Below, in pieces: positions 60,622 to 64,000 of a stretch of DNA of 64,000 bases. A program made the translations under genes and the position numbers. The notes beneath the pieces were generated by a model. That model was given only the letters and a program-made list of their open reading frames with translations, was not told where the DNA came from and did not search any database. Source of the stretch: Acetobacteraceae bacterium (GTDB taxonomy: Bacteria > Pseudomonadota > Alphaproteobacteria > Acetobacterales > Acetobacteraceae); the NCBI GenBank assembly GCA_947475245.1, contig CANJLW010000010.1, forward strand, positions 61,100 through 125,099, given 5' to 3'. Positions within the stretch are counted from its first letter, which is position 1; every line of letters begins with the position of its first letter.

Positions 60622-63600
60622 CTAGAGACGCCGCAAATCCAGGGTACGCGGATGTTCCCGCGACCGCCCCTCCCGCGGGGCCGGCATCGCGCCGGGCGTA
60701 TGTCCGAACGGGAAGAACCGCGCGCGTCTGCGGGCCTCGGCCTCGTTCGCGTTGACCGGAAAGGTGTCGTAGTTGCGCCCGCCGGGATGCGAGACGTGAT
60801 AGGTCAGTCCGCCCAAAGACCGTTCCGTCCAGCGATCGAAGACATCGAATACCAGCGGGGCGTGCACGCCGATCGTCGGGTGCAGCGCGCTGGGCGGGTT
60901 CCAGGCCTTGAAGCGCACACCGCCGACGTATTCGCCCTCGCGGTCGGTGCGGCTCAGCGGCACCGCCTCTCCGTTGCAGGCCAGCACATAACGCTCCTGC
61001 ACCCAGCCCGACACGCGTGCCTGCACCCGCTCCACCGAACTGTCGACATACCGAACGGTCGCGCCGCCGGCCGGCTCCTCACCCAAAACATGCCATGGTT
61101 CCAAGGCATTACGCAGTTCCAACTCAGCGCCCCGGAACGATACCGATCCGATATGAGGAAAGCGGAAGGCCAGATGCGGCGCGAACCAGTCGGGATCGAG
61201 CGGGAAGCCCAGGCTCGACAAATCGTCCAGCGCGTCGTGGAAGTCCTGCTCGACGTAATGCGGCAGCATGAAATCGTCGTGTACCCGCGTGCCCCAATGA
61301 ACCAGGCGGCGCTCGTAAGGGCGTTCCCAGAACGCGGCGACGGCGGATCGCATCAACAGCATCTGCGCCGCCGCCATGCGGGCGTGCGGAGGCATTTCGA
61401 GCGCGCGGAATTCGACCAGCCCGCGTCGGCCGGAGGCGCTTTCCGGCGCGTACATCTTGTCGATGCAAAATTCGGTGCGATGCGTGTTGCCCGTCATATC
61501 CGCCAGAATGTGGCGGAACAGCCGATCGACGATCCAGGGCGCGACCGGCTCCTTGGCCTTGATCTGGGCGAAGGCGATCTCCAGCTCCGCCAGGCTGTCC
61601 TGACGGGCTTCGTCGACGCGCGGATGCTGGCTGGTCGGACCGATGAACTGGCCGCTGAACAGGAACGACAGGCTGGGGTGGTTGTGCCAGAAACCCAGCA
61701 GCGATTTCAGCAGGTCAGGACGGCGGAGAAAGGGCGAATCCTCGGCCCGCGCCGCGCCCATCACGACATGGTTGCCGCCGCCGGTGCCGACATGGCGACC
61801 ATCCAGGTTAAATTTTTCCGTCGCCAGCCCAATCTGGCGGGCTTCTTCATAGAGGGTTTCGGAGATCGCGATCTGCTCGGCCCAATTGTCGGTCGGGTGG
61901 ACGTTGACCTCGATCACACCGGGATCGGGGGTGACGGAGAAATGCAGCAACCGGTCGTCTTCCGGCGGCAGATAGCCTTCCATAACGATCTTGCGACCGG
62001 TTTCGGCGGCGGTATCTTCCACCGCGGCGACCAACAACAGCCAGTCCTCCACCGCGAAGAGCGGGGGAAAGAAGACATGCATCAGTCCGCCCCGGGCTTC
62101 GACGGCCAGGGCGGTGCGGACGAAATCGGGCGCACTTTCGCCGATCGTCGGAATGGCTTGCGGCACCGGGCGGAAGCCTTCGATACCGCCGTCGATCCCC
62201 TTCCCGGCCATCGGCCCGATCGTGCGCAGCGCCTGACGGGTCGGCAGATCGTCCTTTTTGGCGAAGGGGTCAGGCTCGGCGGGATAATCGACGTCTTCGG
62301 GATCGACCCACGGCAGGCTTTCCAGCGGCAGACGCAATCCGATCGGGCTGTCGCCGGGGATCAGGAACATTTCACCGGCACGGAAGAACCATTTTCCCGA
62401 CTGCCAGCGGCGCGCGTTGCCGTCCAGCACGCAGCGCAGCGGCAAAACGCTGCCGACCGCGCCGGCCAGTCCCTGTCCAAACACCCGCGCCAGCCGAGCG
62501 CGTTCCAAAGGATCGTTCAGCTTTGCGTCCTCGGCCAGGACGTTGGCCGGCAGGCGCTGTTCCTTCCACAGGTAATAATGAATGTCCTCGTAGGCCGGGA
62601 TGGTCAGCGACGGATCGATCTGCAGGCGTTCCGCCAGACGGCGCGCGAACGCGGCGGCGTCGGCGGCGGTTGCGGTATCGGTATCGTCATCGCCCGCCAG
62701 CAGCGCCGGATCGCGCCAGACCGGTTCGCCGTCGGCGCGCCAATGGGCGTGCAGCGCCCAGCGCGGCAATTGTTCCCCAGGATAATGCTTGCCCATCGCG
62801 TGTTGGAGCGCCGCGCCCGGTGCCCAACGGTCCATCAGACGACGGATCAGACGCCCGGCATAGACGCGCTTGGTGGGGCCGAGCGCGTCGGTGTTCCATT
62901 CGGCGGCTTCGAGGTCGGAGGCGGAGACGAAGGTGGGCTCTCCGCCCATCGTCAGGCGCACATCGCCCCGATTCAGCGCGCGATCGACGTCCGCGCCGCG
63001 CGCCAGGATTTTTTGCCACTGGGCTTCGGTATAGGGTTTGGTGACGCGCGGGGTTTCCCGGATGCGCCGCACCGACATTTCGAACCCGAATTCGACCTCG
63101 GCTTTTTCCACCATGCCGGTGATCGGCGCGGCGGAGATCGGGTCCGGGCTGGCGGCGAGCGGGATATGCCCCTCTCCGCACAGCAGGCCGGAGGTCGCGT
63201 CGAGGCCGACCCAACCGGCGCCCGGCAGATAGACTTCGGCCCAGGCATGCAGGTCGGTGAAATCGGTTTCGGGACCGGCCGGGCCATCCAGCGGTTTCAC
63301 GTCGGCGGCCAGTTGGATCAGGTAGCCGGAGACGAAACGCGCCGCGAAGCCGAGGTGGCGCAAGACCTGCACCAGCAGCCAGGCGGAGTCGCGGCAGGAG
63401 CCCTTGGCGGTGCTCAGGGTTTCCTCGGGCGTCAGCACGCCCGGTTCCATGCGCACGATATAGGCGACGCGATTGAGTACCCTTGTGTTTAACTCGACCA
63501 GCATGTCGACCGTGCGGCGCGGTGTACGGGGGATCGAGGCGAGGAACGCGGCCAGCAGTGGTTCGGCCGGTTCCAGCCGCCGGAAGGGCGCCAGTTCCTG

Positions 63601-63933
63601 ATCGAGGATGTGGTCGTAGGTGAACGGGAATTCCTCGGCTTCGGGTTCGAGGAAGAAGTCGAACGGGTTGACGGTGACCATGTCGGCGACGAGGTCGACG
63701 GTCACGTCGAAATGGTCGACCTTTTCCGGGAATACCACCCGGGCGAGATGATTGCCCTGCGGGTCCTGCTGCCAATTGATGAAGTGGGGTTTGGGCTCGA
63801 TCGTCAGGGCATAGGACAGGATCGCGGTCCGGGCCTGCGGTGCCGGGCGCAGTCTGATCGTCTGCGGCCCGAGGGCCACGAGGCGGTCATACCGGTAAGA
63901 CGTACGATGGGTCAGGGCGACATGCAGCGGCAT
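60622..63933 (-). CDS. Transglutaminase fused to DUF2126 domain
   Basis: An 1103-residue protein. The first ~300 residues are a transglutaminase unit: N-terminal beta domain (THRTSYRYDRLVALGPQ), Cys in TAKGSCRDSAWLL, His in DLHAWAEVYLPGAGW and Asp in LDATSG. The remaining ~800 residues are DUF2126, starting near RLTMGGEPTFVSASDLEAAE, with HWRADGEPVWRDP and TGGGNHVVMG. DUF2126 is thought to be an amidoligase-type domain working with the ATP-grasp/alpha-E/transglutaminase set at 50-54 kb. Starts 68 bases before the window end. Confidence 0.92.
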   Translation of the reverse strand: MPLHVALTHRTSYRYDRLVALGPQTIRLRPAPQARTAILSYALTIEPKPHFINWQQDPQGNHLARVVFPEKVDHFDVTVDLVADMVTVNPFDFFLEPEAEEFPFTYDHILDQELAPFRRLEPAEPLLAAFLASIPRTPRRTVDMLVELNTRVLNRVAYIVRMEPGVLTPEETLSTAKGSCRDSAWLLVQVLRHLGFAARFVSGYLIQLAADVKPLDGPAGPETDFTDLHAWAEVYLPGAGWVGLDATSGLLCGEGHIPLAASPDPISAAPITGMVEKAEVEFGFEMSVRRIRETPRVTKPYTEAQWQKILARGADVDRALNRGDVRLTMGGEPTFVSASDLEAAEWNTDALGPTKRVYAGRLIRRLMDRWAPGAALQHAMGKHYPGEQLPRWALHAHWRADGEPVWRDPALLAGDDDTDTATAADAAAFARRLAERLQIDPSLTIPAYEDIHYYLWKEQRLPANVLAEDAKLNDPLERARLARVFGQGLAGAVGSVLPLRCVLDGNARRWQSGKWFFRAGEMFLIPGDSPIGLRLPLESLPWVDPEDVDYPAEPDPFAKKDDLPTRQALRTIGPMAGKGIDGGIEGFRPVPQAIPTIGESAPDFVRTALAVEARGGLMHVFFPPLFAVEDWLLLVAAVEDTAAETGRKIVMEGYLPPEDDRLLHFSVTPDPGVIEVNVHPTDNWAEQIAISETLYEEARQIGLATEKFNLDGRHVGTGGGNHVVMGAARAEDSPFLRRPDLLKSLLGFWHNHPSLSFLFSGQFIGPTSQHPRVDEARQDSLAELEIAFAQIKAKEPVAPWIVDRLFRHILADMTGNTHRTEFCIDKMYAPESASGRRGLVEFRALEMPPHARMAAAQMLLMRSAVAAFWERPYERRLVHWGTRVHDDFMLPHYVEQDFHDALDDLSSLGFPLDPDWFAPHLAFRFPHIGSVSFRGAELELRNALEPWHVLGEEPAGGATVRYVDSSVERVQARVSGWVQERYVLACNGEAVPLSRTDREGEYVGGVRFKAWNPPSALHPTIGVHAPLVFDVFDRWTERSLGGLTYHVSHPGGRNYDTFPVNANEAEARRRARFFPFGHTPGAMPAPREGRSREHPRTLDLRRL

Positions 63934-64000
63934 TGGGGGCTCGCGGAAAAATCGAACGACGGTGAGGTGGGGAGGCTATTGTGCACCGCAACAAGACGGC

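Noticed and set aside
60529..63492. 987-codon open frame on the + strand opposite the transglutaminase-DUF2126 gene
   Set aside because: Antisense shadow: no domain, His/Arg/Gln-rich composition, while the minus strand encodes well-defined domains.

Overview
The window is a GC-rich, densely coding bacterial chromosome segment. Four-base start/stop overlaps are frequent. The gene content (bpt-type leucyltransferase, hfq-hflX, lpxI next to gltA, DUF6524 proteins, Mic60-like proteins) points to an alphaproteobacterium, most likely Rhodospirillales/Acetobacteraceae-like; this assignment is inferred from gene content only. I saw no tRNA, rRNA, insertion sequence, phage gene or CRISPR array.

Layout. 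1-6.1 kb: end of pheT, then housekeeping and metabolic genes (HD hydrolase, penicillin-acylase-type Ntn hydrolase, RDD protein, bpt, NUDIX, intradiol dioxygenase, PPOX protein). 6.1-29.1 kb: some two dozen mostly uncharacterised envelope genes. It contains four paralogous secreted proteins (five copies of a two-cysteine domain plus a DUF2061-like membrane segment), three paralogous Mic60/mitofilin-like proteins, a ParA-type ATPase that has lost its P-loop lysine, a fused MlaF-MlaE-type ABC transporter with a membrane-anchored partner, an RND pump with adaptor and accessory proteins, a PstS-like binding protein, two DUF6524 membrane proteins and three ~100-residue glycine-rich secreted proteins. 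Recurrent paralogy across divergent operons suggests one envelope system that I cannot match to a described one. 29.1-40.2 kb: core genes (gloA, lpxI, gltA, GDPD, aldo/keto reductase, rhlE, racemase, inositol-phosphatase family, hflX, hfq, HAD phosphatase). The gltA downstream gap carries a strong terminator and a pair of inverted perfect DnaA boxes.

40.3-46.1 kb: two paralogous proteins with beta-sandwich-like N-termini and a SLGxNCEFG domain, interleaved with an acyl-CoA ligase, an acyl carrier protein and a hotdog thioesterase; both paralogues have the same RGACA-N6-TGTCT inverted repeat upstream. 46.1-50.0 kb: a molybdenum hydroxylase operon (FAD, 2Fe-2S and Mo subunits) ending in a MoaD-like protein. 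50.0-63.9 kb: a transglutaminase / circularly permuted ATP-grasp / alpha-E / DUF2126 peptide-modification set, interrupted by a 1.3-kb gene-free repeat region, a WavE-like gene, mutL and pgi.
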